Source of the DNA: Sphingomonas yabuuchiae
Lineage (GTDB): Bacteria; Pseudomonadota; Alphaproteobacteria; Sphingomonadales; Sphingomonadaceae
Length of the DNA: 64,000 bases
Assembly: GCF_001477495.1 (NCBI RefSeq)
Contig: NZ_LDTF01000009.1
Location: forward strand, 80,868-144,867
Direction of reading: 5' to 3'
Every line of letters begins with the position of its first letter. Position 1 is the first letter of the stretch. Below the pieces are notes generated by a model. It ran no database searches, had not been told where the DNA came from, and worked only from the letters and a program-made list of their open reading frames with translations. This document shows, piece by piece, positions 8,634 to 19,266 of the stretch. A program made the position numbers and the translations under genes.

Positions 8634-8930
8634 ATGGGTGTCGCCGCAGGTATTGGCTTCTGGCTTTTGGCCCAGGCGCTGGCCTTCGGGCTGGCGGGAG
8701 CAAGACATGGCAGGGGCGGCGCATCGGCATTGTCGGTTCCGTTGGCCATCCTCTATCCGCTGGCCTGTGTCCGCACGAGATCGTCACGGCGCGTGGCGCG
8801 GGCGATGGCCGCGACCCCCGCCCCGTTATGGGGGTGGTTCGGCTTATGGATCGCCTGGCAGATTGTGATCTTCGTTCCCGCCTTGTGTCATAAAGCGGGC
8901 CGAATGGCCGATGGTGGAGCGCGACGATGA
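8634..8930 (+). CDS. small hypothetical membrane protein
   Basis: About 98 residues if translated from ATG 8634; TTG codons at 8598 and 8622 are alternative starts. It has three hydrophobic stretches (GIGFWLLAQALAFGLAG, ALSVPLAILYPLA, LWGWFGLWIAWQIVIFVPAL) separated by an Arg-rich loop, so it is probably an inner-membrane protein. I do not recognise the family. Its stop overlaps the ATG of the next gene (ATGA at 8927), suggesting coupled translation. Confidence 0.55.
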   Translation: MGVAAGIGFWLLAQALAFGLAGARHGRGGASALSVPLAILYPLACVRTRSSRRVARAMAATPAPLWGWFGLWIAWQIVIFVPALCHKAGRMADGGARR

Positions 8931-9502
8931 TCGGCCTTCTTGTCCTGGCGTTGGCTCTCGTCGCCGATCCGGTGCGAGATGAGGCATCCCGCAAGCGGAT
9001 CGTGCCGACCCAGGCCGCCTGCGAAGCGTCGTTCGCGCTGATCCGGTCCCAGGTCGCCATGCGGGGTGATCCGGTCATTTATAGCGAATGGACAGAGGCC
9101 GACGAGCGGGATTTCGAACCCGGCAACTATCAATGGTCGCCCACGCCCTATGCCAAGGCGCATCATTTGCCGGTGCCGTCAGGTCCAGCCATCACGCGGA
9201 CCCATCGCCTTCGAAATCTGTGGTTTAGCGCGGTCCATCGATGCCCGTCGATCCGCCGCTTCCTGGATCGGCATCATGTCGCCCATGGTGCCGATGCGGT
9301 CGATCGGGTGCTCCGGCGACAGGACGGCAAAGTGACGTTCATCAGCATCGCACTGGCGGCCGTCGACGCCTCGGGTCATCACGCGGTCGTGACGTTCGGA
9401 TCGACCGGGCTCCACGGCGGCGGAGGCTGGGCGACAACGCTGGTTCGCGATGCCAGGGGCCGGTGGCATGAAGCCTATTCGGCACCGACCTGGATTACGT
9501 GA
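8927..9502 (+). CDS. hypothetical exported protein
   Basis: A 191-residue protein with a short hydrophobic N-terminus (IGLLVLALALVA) that may be a signal peptide, followed by a mostly polar domain with two Cys and a Gly-rich segment near residue 165. It is translationally coupled to the small membrane protein upstream. No family was recognised. Codon choice looks like the rest of the window, so it is likely a real resident gene. Confidence 0.55.
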   Translation: MIGLLVLALALVADPVRDEASRKRIVPTQAACEASFALIRSQVAMRGDPVIYSEWTEADERDFEPGNYQWSPTPYAKAHHLPVPSGPAITRTHRLRNLWFSAVHRCPSIRRFLDRHHVAHGADAVDRVLRRQDGKVTFISIALAAVDASGHHAVVTFGSTGLHGGGGWATTLVRDARGRWHEAYSAPTWIT

Positions 9503-9540
9503 CCGGTCTCAGGTGGCCGGCGGACGACAGCCGGGTCGCC

Positions 9541-9999
9541 TTAGTTCGCGTTCCCCGGCGCGGTCGCCCCGGCACCGGTCGCGACCGGATTGCTGGGCGT
9601 AGCAGGCCGCTCTGTCCGCGACGCTTCGCGCTCCTCCGAGGTGACGGTGCCGTCGCGGTTCAGGTCCATCCGGTCGAACCGCGCAAGCATCCCTTCGAAG
9701 AACTCACTCTCGGTGATCTCGCCGTCCTTGTTGCGATCCAGCTCCCACAGGCGCGAATTGGTCGTGGGCATTTCATCGGCGGTGATGATGTCGTTGCCGT
9801 CGCGGTCCAGTTCGCGGAAGCGGCGCGCCATCATGCTGCCGAAGTCGATGCGGCTGGTGACGGAGGGCGGCACGAAGCCCGCCTTGGCGGCAGCGCGGTC
9901 GGCCTCTGCACGGTTCTCCGCCTTCTTGCCACAGGCGGCGGTGGTGGCGGCCAGTGCCATCAATCCCAGGCTGATCAGGCCCTTTGCCCATCCACGCAT
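9541..9999 (-). CDS. EF-hand domain lipoprotein
   Basis: A 152-residue protein with a lipoprotein signal (ALAATTAACG, Cys at about 23) and three EF-hand-type calcium loops: DRDGNDIITADE, DRNKDGEITESE and DLNRDGTVTSEE, spanning about residues 65-125. The tail is Pro/Ala/Thr-rich and low complexity. It is probably anchored in the cell envelope and binds calcium. The HNH nuclease gene upstream on the same strand ends 17 bases before this start. Confidence 0.8.
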   Translation of the reverse strand: MRGWAKGLISLGLMALAATTAACGKKAENRAEADRAAAKAGFVPPSVTSRIDFGSMMARRFRELDRDGNDIITADEMPTTNSRLWELDRNKDGEITESEFFEGMLARFDRMDLNRDGTVTSEEREASRTERPATPSNPVATGAGATAPGNAN

Positions 10000-10016
10000 T
10001 CGACACTCCCGCTTCG

Positions 10017-10595
10017 TTACGCTTCCAGCTCAACGTCCCAATAGAGCCAGTCGTGCCATGTTTCATGCAGATAATTGGGCGGGAAGCTGCGGCCATGTTC
10101 CTGTAAATGCCAGTTTGTCGGGCGGATCGGCTCGATATGCAGCGGCATCGCCGCCTGGCGCGGGGTGCGGCCGCCCTTCTTCAGGTTACAGGGCGCGCAG
10201 GCGGTGACGACATTTTCCCAGGTGGTGCGGCCGCCTTGCGCGCGCGGGATGACATGGTCGAAGGTTAGGTCGCGATGCGATCCGCAATATTGGCAGGAGA
10301 AGCGGTCGCGCAGGAACAGGTTGAAGCGGGTGAAGGCCGGGAATTGCGACGGCTTCACGAATTGCTTGAGCGCGATGACCGAGGGCAGCTTGACCTTGGC
10401 GGTCGGGCTGCGCACCTCGCGCTCATAATGGGCGACGATATCCACCCGGTCGAGGAAGACGGCCTTCACCGCAGTCTGCCAGGGCCAGACCGACAGCGGA
10501 TAATAGGACAGCGGCGTATAGTCCGCATTCAGTACGAGCGCCGGACAACTGTCCGGGTGTCGGATCAAGTCGGGATGAAACACAGCTCCTCCCAT
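10017..10595 (-). CDS. HNH endonuclease family protein
   Basis: A 192-residue protein with an N-terminal region ALVLNADYTPLSYYPLSVW and a C-terminal HNH domain: CQYCG and CAPCN zinc-knuckle pairs flank LTFDHVIPRAQGG, with the catalytic His in DHVIP. This is a widespread stand-alone HNH protein of alphaproteobacteria with no firmly known role. The start is ATG 10595; longer frames upstream run into the divergent region before gluQ and are unsupported. No restriction-modification partner is nearby. Confidence 0.85.
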   Translation of the reverse strand: MGGAVFHPDLIRHPDSCPALVLNADYTPLSYYPLSVWPWQTAVKAVFLDRVDIVAHYEREVRSPTAKVKLPSVIALKQFVKPSQFPAFTRFNLFLRDRFSCQYCGSHRDLTFDHVIPRAQGGRTTWENVVTACAPCNLKKGGRTPRQAAMPLHIEPIRPTNWHLQEHGRSFPPNYLHETWHDWLYWDVELEA

Positions 10596-10678
10596 CGATG
10601 TACGCCGACGCTCTTCGCGCAGGCGCGTGACATGGCTATGACAGCATGGGATTGGAATCGCGGTCAAGGGGGTGGGCG

Positions 10679-11530
10679 ATGAACGGAGCGCCGCGCACTG
10701 CGCGTTTCGCGCCCAGCCCGACCGGGCGGCTGCATCTGGGCCATGCGCTGTCGGCGGTGCGTGCATTCGATCTGGCGCGTGCGGGGGGCGGGCGTTTCCT
10801 GCTGCGGATCGAGGATATCGACGGCACGCGCAGCCGGCCCGAGCATGTCGATGCGATATTGCGCGATCTGGCATGGCTGGGGCTGGAATGGGACGAGCTG
10901 TCCTTCCAGTCGGAGCGGCTCGACCTTTATGCGGCGGCGCAGGCACGGCTGTCGGACCTGCTCTATCCCTGTTTCTGCACCCGCGCCGAGATCGCCGCCA
11001 GTCTCTCCGCGCCGCACGGCGCGACGCCGCTCTATCCGGGGACGTGCCGCCATCTGTCACCCGAGACGCGCGCCGCGCGGATGGGGGAGCCGCATAGCTG
11101 GCGGCTCGACATGGCGCGCGCCGTGGAAAGGGCCGGGCCGCTGACTTGGCATGACGAGCATGCGGGGGAGGTCGCCGCCGACCCGCTTTCCCATGGCGAC
11201 GTGATCCTGGCGCGCAAGGATGCCCCCGCCAGCTATCATCTGGCGGTGACGGTCGATGATGCGGCGCAGGGCGTGACCGACGTGGTGCGCGGGTTGGATC
11301 TGTTCGACGCCACCCATGTCCACCGACTGCTCCAGGCGCTGCTAGACCTGCCGACGCCGCTCTATCATCACCACCCGCTGATCGTCGGCGTGGACGGCCA
11401 GCGTCTGGCCAAGCGGCACGGCGCGCCTGCCCTGGCGGTGATGCGCGAGGCGGGCGAGGATGGCCGTGCCCTGGCCGATGCGCTGCGCCGCAATATGCTT
11501 CCCGCTGGATTTCGGCTGGGGGAGGCGTAA
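10679..11530 (+). CDS. gluQ: glutamyl-Q tRNA(Asp) synthetase
   Basis: A 283-residue truncated glutamyl-tRNA synthetase paralogue that attaches glutamate to queuosine at position 34 of tRNA-Asp. It has the class I signatures FAPSPTGRLHLGHA (HIGH) and LAKRHG (KMSKS-like), plus a zinc-binding pattern (CFC... and C...H) near residues 100-125. The anticodon-binding domain of GltX is absent, as expected. ATG 10679 is chosen because the conserved N-terminus begins there; an in-frame codon at 10646 adds unrelated residues. Confidence 0.92.
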   Translation: MNGAPRTARFAPSPTGRLHLGHALSAVRAFDLARAGGGRFLLRIEDIDGTRSRPEHVDAILRDLAWLGLEWDELSFQSERLDLYAAAQARLSDLLYPCFCTRAEIAASLSAPHGATPLYPGTCRHLSPETRAARMGEPHSWRLDMARAVERAGPLTWHDEHAGEVAADPLSHGDVILARKDAPASYHLAVTVDDAAQGVTDVVRGLDLFDATHVHRLLQALLDLPTPLYHHHPLIVGVDGQRLAKRHGAPALAVMREAGEDGRALADALRRNMLPAGFRLGEA

Positions 11531-11541
11531 GCTCCCGCGCC

Positions 11542-11769
11542 ATGACCACTTTTCTCGTGATCCTGCTGATCGCGGCGATGCTCGCCACCCTGGTCGCGCT
11601 GGTGCGCGGCATCATCACCTTTCTTCAGGAGGCGACGGCCGAAGCCAAGGGCGAGGGGCCGACCGCCTCGCAGCTCAAGTCCAACCGGATGATGCAGCAG
11701 CGCATCTTCTTCCAGGCGCTGGCGATCACCGTGGTCGTGCTGCTGCTGTTCATGGCGGGCCGGACCTGA
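11542..11769 (+). CDS. HIG1-like twin transmembrane protein
   Basis: A 75-residue protein with two membrane helices (about residues 4-27 and 55-72) joined by a polar loop ending in NRMMQQRIFFQALAI. That pattern fits the hypoxia-induced-gene-1 type twin-helix proteins that associate with respiratory complexes. It lies 11 bases after gluQ and just before the adenosyltransferase gene. The role in this organism is inferred from the family only. Confidence 0.65.
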   Translation: MTTFLVILLIAAMLATLVALVRGIITFLQEATAEAKGEGPTASQLKSNRMMQQRIFFQALAITVVVLLLFMAGRT

Positions 11770-11773
11770 TCCC

Positions 11774-12337
11774 TTGGTCAAGCTGACGAAAATCTATACC
11801 CGCACCGGCGACGAGGGCACGACCGGGCTGGTCGACGGATCGCGCCGCTCCAAGGCGGAGCCGCGCATGGTCGCGATCGGCGAGGTGGACGAGGCGAACA
11901 GCGCGATCGGCGTGGCCCTGCTGTCGGTCGAGGGGCCGCTCGCCGAACGGTTGACGACGATCCAGAACGATTTGTTCGATCTGGGCGCAGATCTCGCCAC
12001 GCCCGACAAGATCGAGGGGGCGCTGCGCATCGTCCCGGAACAGGTCGCGCGGCTGGAGGCGGAGATCGATGCGATGAACGCGTCGCTGTCGCCGCTGACC
12101 AGCTTCATCCTGCCCGGCGGCAGCGCGGCGTCCGCACATCTGCATCTGGCGCGCGCCATCGCCCGGCGGGCCGAGCGCGCCGCCGTCGCGCTGGCCGAGC
12201 AGGAAGCGATCAACCCGCCCGCGCTCGCCTATCTCAACCGATTGTCCGATTGGCTTTTTGTTGCCGCGCGCACGATGAACCAAAGCGGCGCATCGGACGT
12301 TCTTTGGGTTCCAGGAGGGGCGCGCATGGTACGGTAA
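11774..12337 (+). CDS. cob(I)alamin adenosyltransferase, PduO type
   Basis: A 187-residue enzyme that transfers the adenosyl group of ATP to cob(I)alamin. The N-terminal KIYTRTGDEGTTGL is the PduO ATP-binding signature; the central GEVDEANSAIG and the C-terminal RRAERAAVAL and LNRLSDWLFVAAR are also family-typical. The start is a TTG at 11774, four bases after the stop of the HIG1-like gene; no ATG or GTG is available before the conserved N-terminus. Confidence 0.92.
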   Translation: MVKLTKIYTRTGDEGTTGLVDGSRRSKAEPRMVAIGEVDEANSAIGVALLSVEGPLAERLTTIQNDLFDLGADLATPDKIEGALRIVPEQVARLEAEIDAMNASLSPLTSFILPGGSAASAHLHLARAIARRAERAAVALAEQEAINPPALAYLNRLSDWLFVAARTMNQSGASDVLWVPGGARMVR

Positions 12338-12376
12338 GGGGCCGACCGGCGTCTCCATGATCCCGGGGAGCGCCCA

Positions 12377-13648
12377 ATGCCGACCCTCGTCCCGTCCTCT
12401 GCGGCGGCCTCTAATTTCGCCGATGGACTAGCATCCCGATACCGGGCGGTACGCGGGCTGACGCTGGCGCTGGCCGAGCCGCTCTCCGACACCGATGCGA
12501 CCGTCCAGTCGATGCCGGACGCCTCGCCCGCCAAATGGCATATGGCGCATACCACCTGGTTCTTCGAAACCTTCGTGCTGCGCGACCATGTGCCGGATTA
12601 CGGCCTGCACGACCCGCGTTTCCCCTTTCTCTTCAACAGCTATTATGAGGCGGAGGGAAAGCGTCACGCCCGCCACCGCCGGGGGATGATCACCCGGCCG
12701 ACGCTGGACGAAGTGCGTGCCTATCGGGCCCATGTCGATGACGCCCTGCTGGCGGCGCTGCCCGACTTGCCCGCCGAGGCGCTCGAACTGGTGGCGCTGG
12801 GCTGTCACCACGAGGAGCAGCATCAGGAATTGTTCGTCACCGACATCCTGCACCTCTTTTCCGAAAATCCGCTCGAACCCGCGCTCTACTCGCCCGAGCC
12901 CAAGGCCCCCGTCGCCATGCCCGGCCCCATCGGCTGGATCGAGGGCAAGGCCGGGATCGTCGAGGTCGGCCATGACGGACAGGGCTTCGCCTTCGATTGT
13001 GAAGGGCCGCGCCATCAGGCGCTGCTGCAACGCCATGCCATCGCCGACCGCACCGTCACCAATGCCGAATGGATGCAGTTCATCGACGATGGCGGCTATC
13101 ATGATGCACGGCTCTGGCTGTCCGATGGCTGGGCCTGGGTGAAAGGCGAGGGGATCGCCGCGCCGCTCTATTGGGAGCAGCGCGATGGCGGCTGGACCCG
13201 GTTCGGGCTCGACGGGCGGCGTCCGATCGATCCGGCCGCACCGGTCACCCATGTCAGCTTCTACGAGGCGGACGCCTTCGCCACCTGGGCGGGGGCGCGC
13301 CTGCCGACCGAATTCGAGTGGGAGGCGGCCGCCGCGTCGCAGGACGCATCGGGCGGCAACCAGCTGGACCGTGCGGGCGCGATCGAGCCGCGTCCCTCGG
13401 CGGGCGGCCCGGCCTTGTTCGGCGATGTCTGGGAATGGACCGGCAGCGCCTATCGCCCCTATCCCGGCTTCCACCCTGTCGAGGGCGCGGTCGGCGAATA
13501 TAATGGCAAGTTCATGAACGGGCAGTTCGTCCTGCGCGGCGGCAGCTGCGCGACGCCGCGGGGCCATGCCCGCGCCTGTTACCGCAACTTCTTCTATCCC
13601 CATCAGCGCTGGCAGTTCACCGGCGTCCGTTTGGCAAAGGATCTGTAA
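12377..13648 (+). CDS. egtB: ergothioneine biosynthesis sulfoxide synthase EgtB
   Basis: A 423-residue non-haem iron enzyme that joins hercynine to a thiol donor with O2. The N-terminal DinB-like domain supplies the iron ligands: His in AKWHMAHTTWFFE and the HxxxHxE motif in HHEEQHQE. The C-terminal formylglycine-generating-enzyme-like domain follows (ALLQRHAIADRTVTNAEW, VSFYEADAFATWAGARLPTE, VLRGGSC). The start ATG 12377 has a GGGGAG upstream. egtD follows two bases after the stop. Confidence 0.93.
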   Translation: MPTLVPSSAAASNFADGLASRYRAVRGLTLALAEPLSDTDATVQSMPDASPAKWHMAHTTWFFETFVLRDHVPDYGLHDPRFPFLFNSYYEAEGKRHARHRRGMITRPTLDEVRAYRAHVDDALLAALPDLPAEALELVALGCHHEEQHQELFVTDILHLFSENPLEPALYSPEPKAPVAMPGPIGWIEGKAGIVEVGHDGQGFAFDCEGPRHQALLQRHAIADRTVTNAEWMQFIDDGGYHDARLWLSDGWAWVKGEGIAAPLYWEQRDGGWTRFGLDGRRPIDPAAPVTHVSFYEADAFATWAGARLPTEFEWEAAAASQDASGGNQLDRAGAIEPRPSAGGPALFGDVWEWTGSAYRPYPGFHPVEGAVGEYNGKFMNGQFVLRGGSCATPRGHARACYRNFFYPHQRWQFTGVRLAKDL

Positions 13649-13650
13649 TC

Positions 13651-14628
13651 ATGCTGAAGCCCGAGATCGAGGACGGCCAGATGTCGCTGGCCGACCCTGC
13701 CTTTCGCGCCGACGTCCTCGCCGGACTGGAGCGTCGTCCGCGCGCCATCCCGGCGCGCTGGTTCTACGACCGCAAGGGGTCCGAGCTGTTCGAGGCGATC
13801 ACCGACCTGCCGGAATATTACCCGACGCGGACCGAGACGACGATCCTGAAGACCATGTGCCCTGATCTAGCCGCGCATGTCGGCAAGGGGCGCGCGGTGG
13901 TCGAGTTCGGCTCGGGCTCCTCGACCAAGACGCCGGTCCTGCTGCGCTGTGTCGAACCTTCGGCCTATGTGCCGATCGACATTTCGGGCGACTTCCTGCG
14001 CGAATCCGCGCGCGGGCTGCAACAGGCATTTCCCGACCTGCCCATCCATCCGCTGGAGGGCGATTTCATGCGCCCGCTGACGCTGCCCGCGATGGTGGCG
14101 GATGCCCCCAAACTGGGATTCTTCCCCGGCTCGACCATCGGCAACATGACGCCCGCCATGGCGACCGACCTGCTGCGCGCGATGCGGGGCTCGCTGGGCG
14201 AAGGCGCGATGCTGCTGATCGGCATGGACCGGACCAAGCCCAGCGAGGTGCTGGTCCCCGCCTATGACGATGCGCAGGGCGTGACGGCGGCGTTCAACCG
14301 CAACCTGCTCGACCGGATCAACCGCGAGCTGGACGGCACCATCCCGGTCGACGCCTTCCGCCACCGTGCGATCTGGAACGACGACCGCTCGCGGATCGAG
14401 ATGCATCTGGCGGCGCAGCAGGATGTCGACTTCACCATCGAAGGCCGCCCCTTCGCCATGGCGGCGGGCGAGACGATCCATACCGAGAACAGCCATAAAT
14501 ATGGCCCGCGCGATGCCAAGATCCTGCTGCGGGCGGGGGGCTGGACTCCGGTGATGGACTGGACGGATCCGGACCAGCTGTTTTCGGTCTATCTGGCCGA
14601 GGCGCAGTCGGCTCGGCTTGCGCCATGA
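13651..14628 (+). CDS. egtD: L-histidine N-alpha-methyltransferase EgtD
   Basis: A 325-residue SAM-dependent enzyme that trimethylates histidine to hercynine, the first ergothioneine step. Visible landmarks are the N-terminal IPARWFYDRKGSELFEAIT, the SAM-binding VVEFGSGSSTKT and GSTIGNM, and the C-terminal EMHLAAQQDV and IHTENSHKY. The gene is two bases from egtB, so EgtD and EgtB are made together. egtA, egtC and egtE are not present, consistent with a shortened pathway or genes elsewhere. Confidence 0.93.
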   Translation: MLKPEIEDGQMSLADPAFRADVLAGLERRPRAIPARWFYDRKGSELFEAITDLPEYYPTRTETTILKTMCPDLAAHVGKGRAVVEFGSGSSTKTPVLLRCVEPSAYVPIDISGDFLRESARGLQQAFPDLPIHPLEGDFMRPLTLPAMVADAPKLGFFPGSTIGNMTPAMATDLLRAMRGSLGEGAMLLIGMDRTKPSEVLVPAYDDAQGVTAAFNRNLLDRINRELDGTIPVDAFRHRAIWNDDRSRIEMHLAAQQDVDFTIEGRPFAMAAGETIHTENSHKYGPRDAKILLRAGGWTPVMDWTDPDQLFSVYLAEAQSARLAP

Positions 14629-14828
14629 ACCTTTTGTCGTGAAAGCCCGATGAAAATCTGATTTTTGTTAGGTTCGTGCGTCTTTTTGTCGGGATCGACG
14701 TTTTGACTTCTGGTTCGGCTAAGACCCTGCCCCCCGGTAGGCCTTGGCGCGATCTCCACGGCACGTACTTCTGATCGTTACGCTATAACAGAAGAGATGG
14801 CCGCTGGTTCCTGATCGGGAGGAGCATG

Positions 14829-15809
14829 ATGACGGAAAGCGCACAACTGCTCGACGCGTTCGATGCACGGGTCGAGCGCCGCAATATGCGGCGCGAATTC
14901 TTCAAGACGGCGATGGGCGCGGCAGCCGCCGGCGTGACCGCCTTTTCCCTGGCGGGCAAGGCCGGGGCCCAGTCGACGATCACCGACACCGACATCCTGA
15001 ACTTTGCGTTGAACCTCGAATATCTTGAGGCGCAGTTCTATGCCTTCGCTGCCAACGGCACCGGCCTGGCCTCCAGCCAGTTGACCGGCACCGGCACCCA
15101 GGGTGCCGTGACCGGCGGCCAGCAGGTCAATTTCGCGACCGGCAGCGCCGACGACGCGCTTGTCGGGCAATATGCCCGCGAGATCGCGGCGGACGAGGCG
15201 GCCCATGTCGCCTTCCTGCGCACCGCGCTGGGCAGTGCGGCGGTCGCGCAACCCGCGATCAACATCTCGGGCGATGCCAATGGTCCGTTCACGGCGGCGG
15301 CGCTGGCCGCGGGCGTGATCACCAGCGGCACCTTCAACCCGTACAGCTCGCCCACCGCCTTCCTGCTGGGAGCGTACATCTTCGAGGATGTCGGCGTGAC
15401 CGCCTATAAGGGCGCTTCGCCCCTGATCAGCAACAAGACCTTCCTGCAGGCCGCCGCAGGCATTCTGGCGGTCGAGGCCTATCACGCCGCGATCGTGCGC
15501 ACGACGCTTTATGCCCGTGGCTATGCCGACCCCAATCCGGAATCGTCGCTCATCACCGCGGCAGGCAAGATTTCGGACGCGCGCGACAGCCTGGACGGTT
15601 CGAGCGACCTCGACCAGGGGATCGCCCAGACGATGGTCAACGGACAGCTGGTGTCCAACATCGTGCCGCTCGACACGAACGGCATCGCGTTCAGTCGCTC
15701 GCCCGGTCAGGTGCTCAACATCGTGTACCTGAACAAGGCGGCCGCCACGCTGGGCGGGTTCTTCCCGGCCGGCGTCAACGGCAATCTGCGCGCGAGCGTG
15801 GCGAACTGA
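14829..15809 (+). CDS. exported ferritin-like domain protein (first of a pair)
   Basis: About 326 residues. A twin-arginine-like signal MRREFFKTAMGAAAAG with an Ala-rich core ends near residue 48. The Ferritin_2-type domain follows: NFALNLEYLEAQFY, REIAADEAAHVAFL, IFEDVGVTAYKG and VEAYHAAIVRTTLY give the repeated Glu and His residues expected to bind a di-metal centre. ATG 14829 is preferred over 14826 because GGAGG then lies 6 bases upstream. It is likely periplasmic; iron storage or oxidative-stress function is inference. A full-length paralogue follows after 34 bases. Confidence 0.8.
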   Translation: MTESAQLLDAFDARVERRNMRREFFKTAMGAAAAGVTAFSLAGKAGAQSTITDTDILNFALNLEYLEAQFYAFAANGTGLASSQLTGTGTQGAVTGGQQVNFATGSADDALVGQYAREIAADEAAHVAFLRTALGSAAVAQPAINISGDANGPFTAAALAAGVITSGTFNPYSSPTAFLLGAYIFEDVGVTAYKGASPLISNKTFLQAAAGILAVEAYHAAIVRTTLYARGYADPNPESSLITAAGKISDARDSLDGSSDLDQGIAQTMVNGQLVSNIVPLDTNGIAFSRSPGQVLNIVYLNKAAATLGGFFPAGVNGNLRASVAN

Positions 15810-15843
15810 TCCCCTTTTTCCTCCTCTGGAGAGGATTTGAATC

Positions 15844-16878
15844 ATGAGCGAAGAACGCTGCATTCTCGAGGTTATCGAAGAAGCCTCCGCCAAGCGCCGG
15901 TCCGATCGTCGCCGTTTCATGCGTATGGCCGCCGGGGCTGGCGCCGTCGGCGGCCTGGCGATGCTGGGCGCCTGCGGTGACAATGGCGACAACGTCATCG
16001 TCGTGCCCACGCCGACGCCCACCACCACCCCGACCGGCTCGGTGACGGATGCCGATGTGCTGAACTTCGCGCTCCAGCTCGAATATCTGGAAGCGCAATT
16101 CTACAGCTACGCCGCCTTCGGTGCGGGCCTGTCCTCGTCGCTGCTCGGCGGCATGGGCTCGCAAGGCTCGGTCGCGATCAACACCAGCGCCACCAATGGT
16201 GCGGGCCAGCCGCGTCAGGTCCAGTTCAAGGACCCGATCGTGGCGCAATATGCGCGCGAGATCGCCTATGACGAGATCGCCCATGTCACCTTCCTGCGCA
16301 CGGCGCTGGGCAGTGCGGCGGTGGCGCAGCCCGCGATCAACCTGTCGGGCGACGCCAACGGCGCGTTCACGGCGGCGGCGGTCGCGGCGGGCGTCATCAG
16401 CAGCGGATCGACCTTCGACCCTTACGCCTCGGACGAGAATTTCCTGCTCGGCGCGTTCCTGTTCGAAGATGTCGGCGTCACCGCCTATATGGGCGGCGTC
16501 ACCCTGCTGACCAACAAGACCTTTGTCGAGGCGGCGGCGGGCATCCACGCGGCCGAGGCCTATCACGCCGGTCTGGTCCGCACGACGCTGTACCGCAAGG
16601 GACTGAGCACCGCGTCGCTGATCACCAATGCGGGCAAGATCTCGGACGCGCGTGACAGCCTGGACGGCTCGACCGATCTCGACCAGGGCCTGGTGGCGAC
16701 GGTGAACGGCGCGCAGGTGGCGAACCTGGTTCCCGCCGATTCCAACGCCATCGCCTTTGTCCGCACGCCCGGCCAAGTGCTGAATGTCGTGTACCTCAAC
16801 AAGGCGGCGGTGAACGGCGGCGGCTTCTTCCCCAGCGGCCTGAACGGCACTGTCCGCACCAGCGCAGCCAGCGGCTAA
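15844..16878 (+). CDS. exported ferritin-like domain lipoprotein (second of a pair)
   Basis: A 344-residue paralogue of the preceding gene, alike over the whole mature region (for example FLRTALGSAAVAQPAIN is identical). The signal differs: SDRRRFMRMAAG is a twin-arginine motif and the leader ends in LGACG, a lipobox, so this copy is probably membrane-anchored. A Thr/Pro linker (about residues 48-62) precedes the ferritin-like four-helix domain with LEYLEAQFY, REIAYDEIAHVTFL and AAEAYHAGLVRTTLY. It is very likely in one operon with its partner. Confidence 0.8.
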   Translation: MSEERCILEVIEEASAKRRSDRRRFMRMAAGAGAVGGLAMLGACGDNGDNVIVVPTPTPTTTPTGSVTDADVLNFALQLEYLEAQFYSYAAFGAGLSSSLLGGMGSQGSVAINTSATNGAGQPRQVQFKDPIVAQYAREIAYDEIAHVTFLRTALGSAAVAQPAINLSGDANGAFTAAAVAAGVISSGSTFDPYASDENFLLGAFLFEDVGVTAYMGGVTLLTNKTFVEAAAGIHAAEAYHAGLVRTTLYRKGLSTASLITNAGKISDARDSLDGSTDLDQGLVATVNGAQVANLVPADSNAIAFVRTPGQVLNVVYLNKAAVNGGGFFPSGLNGTVRTSAASG

Positions 16879-16911
16879 AACCCCCTCCCAAGGTCCCCTC
16901 CAAGGGCCGTA

Positions 16912-16954
16912 TGCCCCGATCGGTCGCTAGTCCCCTGGCCGGTCGGGGCATTTT
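16912..16954 (+). terminator. intrinsic terminator after the ferritin-like pair
   Basis: TGCCCCGATCGG pairs with CCGGTCGGGGCA (one G-U) across an 18-base... loop of moderate size and is followed by TTTT. It lies 34 bases after the stop of the second ferritin-like gene and before the thiC leader. Confidence 0.75.
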
Positions 16955-17026
16955 GTATGCATCACGGGGCTGATCCACGTTCACGCAAAACCGCTTCTTA
17001 TCCGCCGCGAACTCGCTTATGACGGG

Positions 17027-19017
<1,991 letters not shown>

Positions 19018-19061
19018 TGAAAGCGGGCCGCACTAGCAGGGTGCGGCCTCAAATTCCCACC

Positions 19062-19090
19062 TCCGTTCAGCCTGACCGAAGTCGAAGGCG
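19062..19090 (+). repeat. half copy of repeat family A
   Basis: One arm only, CTCCGTTCAGCCTGACCGAAG and continuation, without the complementary arm that full copies have. Confidence 0.7.
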
Positions 19091-19208
19091 ACGCCCAGCA
19101 CGAGAATTTCGCGTTCTCAAAAGATTGGCGGAATGGTCGCTGTCTAGGCTTTGCGTCCGTGGCTAGGTCCAGTCGACATTCAAGCGGAGGAGTGTCCTAC
19201 TATCGATA

Positions 19209-19266
19209 GGGCGACACCCCTCCGTCAGGCCTGACGGCCTGCCACCTCCCCTGCCAGGGGAGGAAT
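19209..19266. repeat. partial copy of repeat family B
   Basis: Contains CCCCTCCGTCAGGCCTGACGG and CTGCCACCTCCCC...GGGGAGGA, the right half of a family B element; the left arm is missing. Confidence 0.7.

Noticed and set aside
10017..10595. HNH nuclease as part of a restriction or defence system
   Set aside because: No methyltransferase, helicase or other defence gene is adjacent, and this stand-alone HNH family is a common chromosomal gene in alphaproteobacteria.
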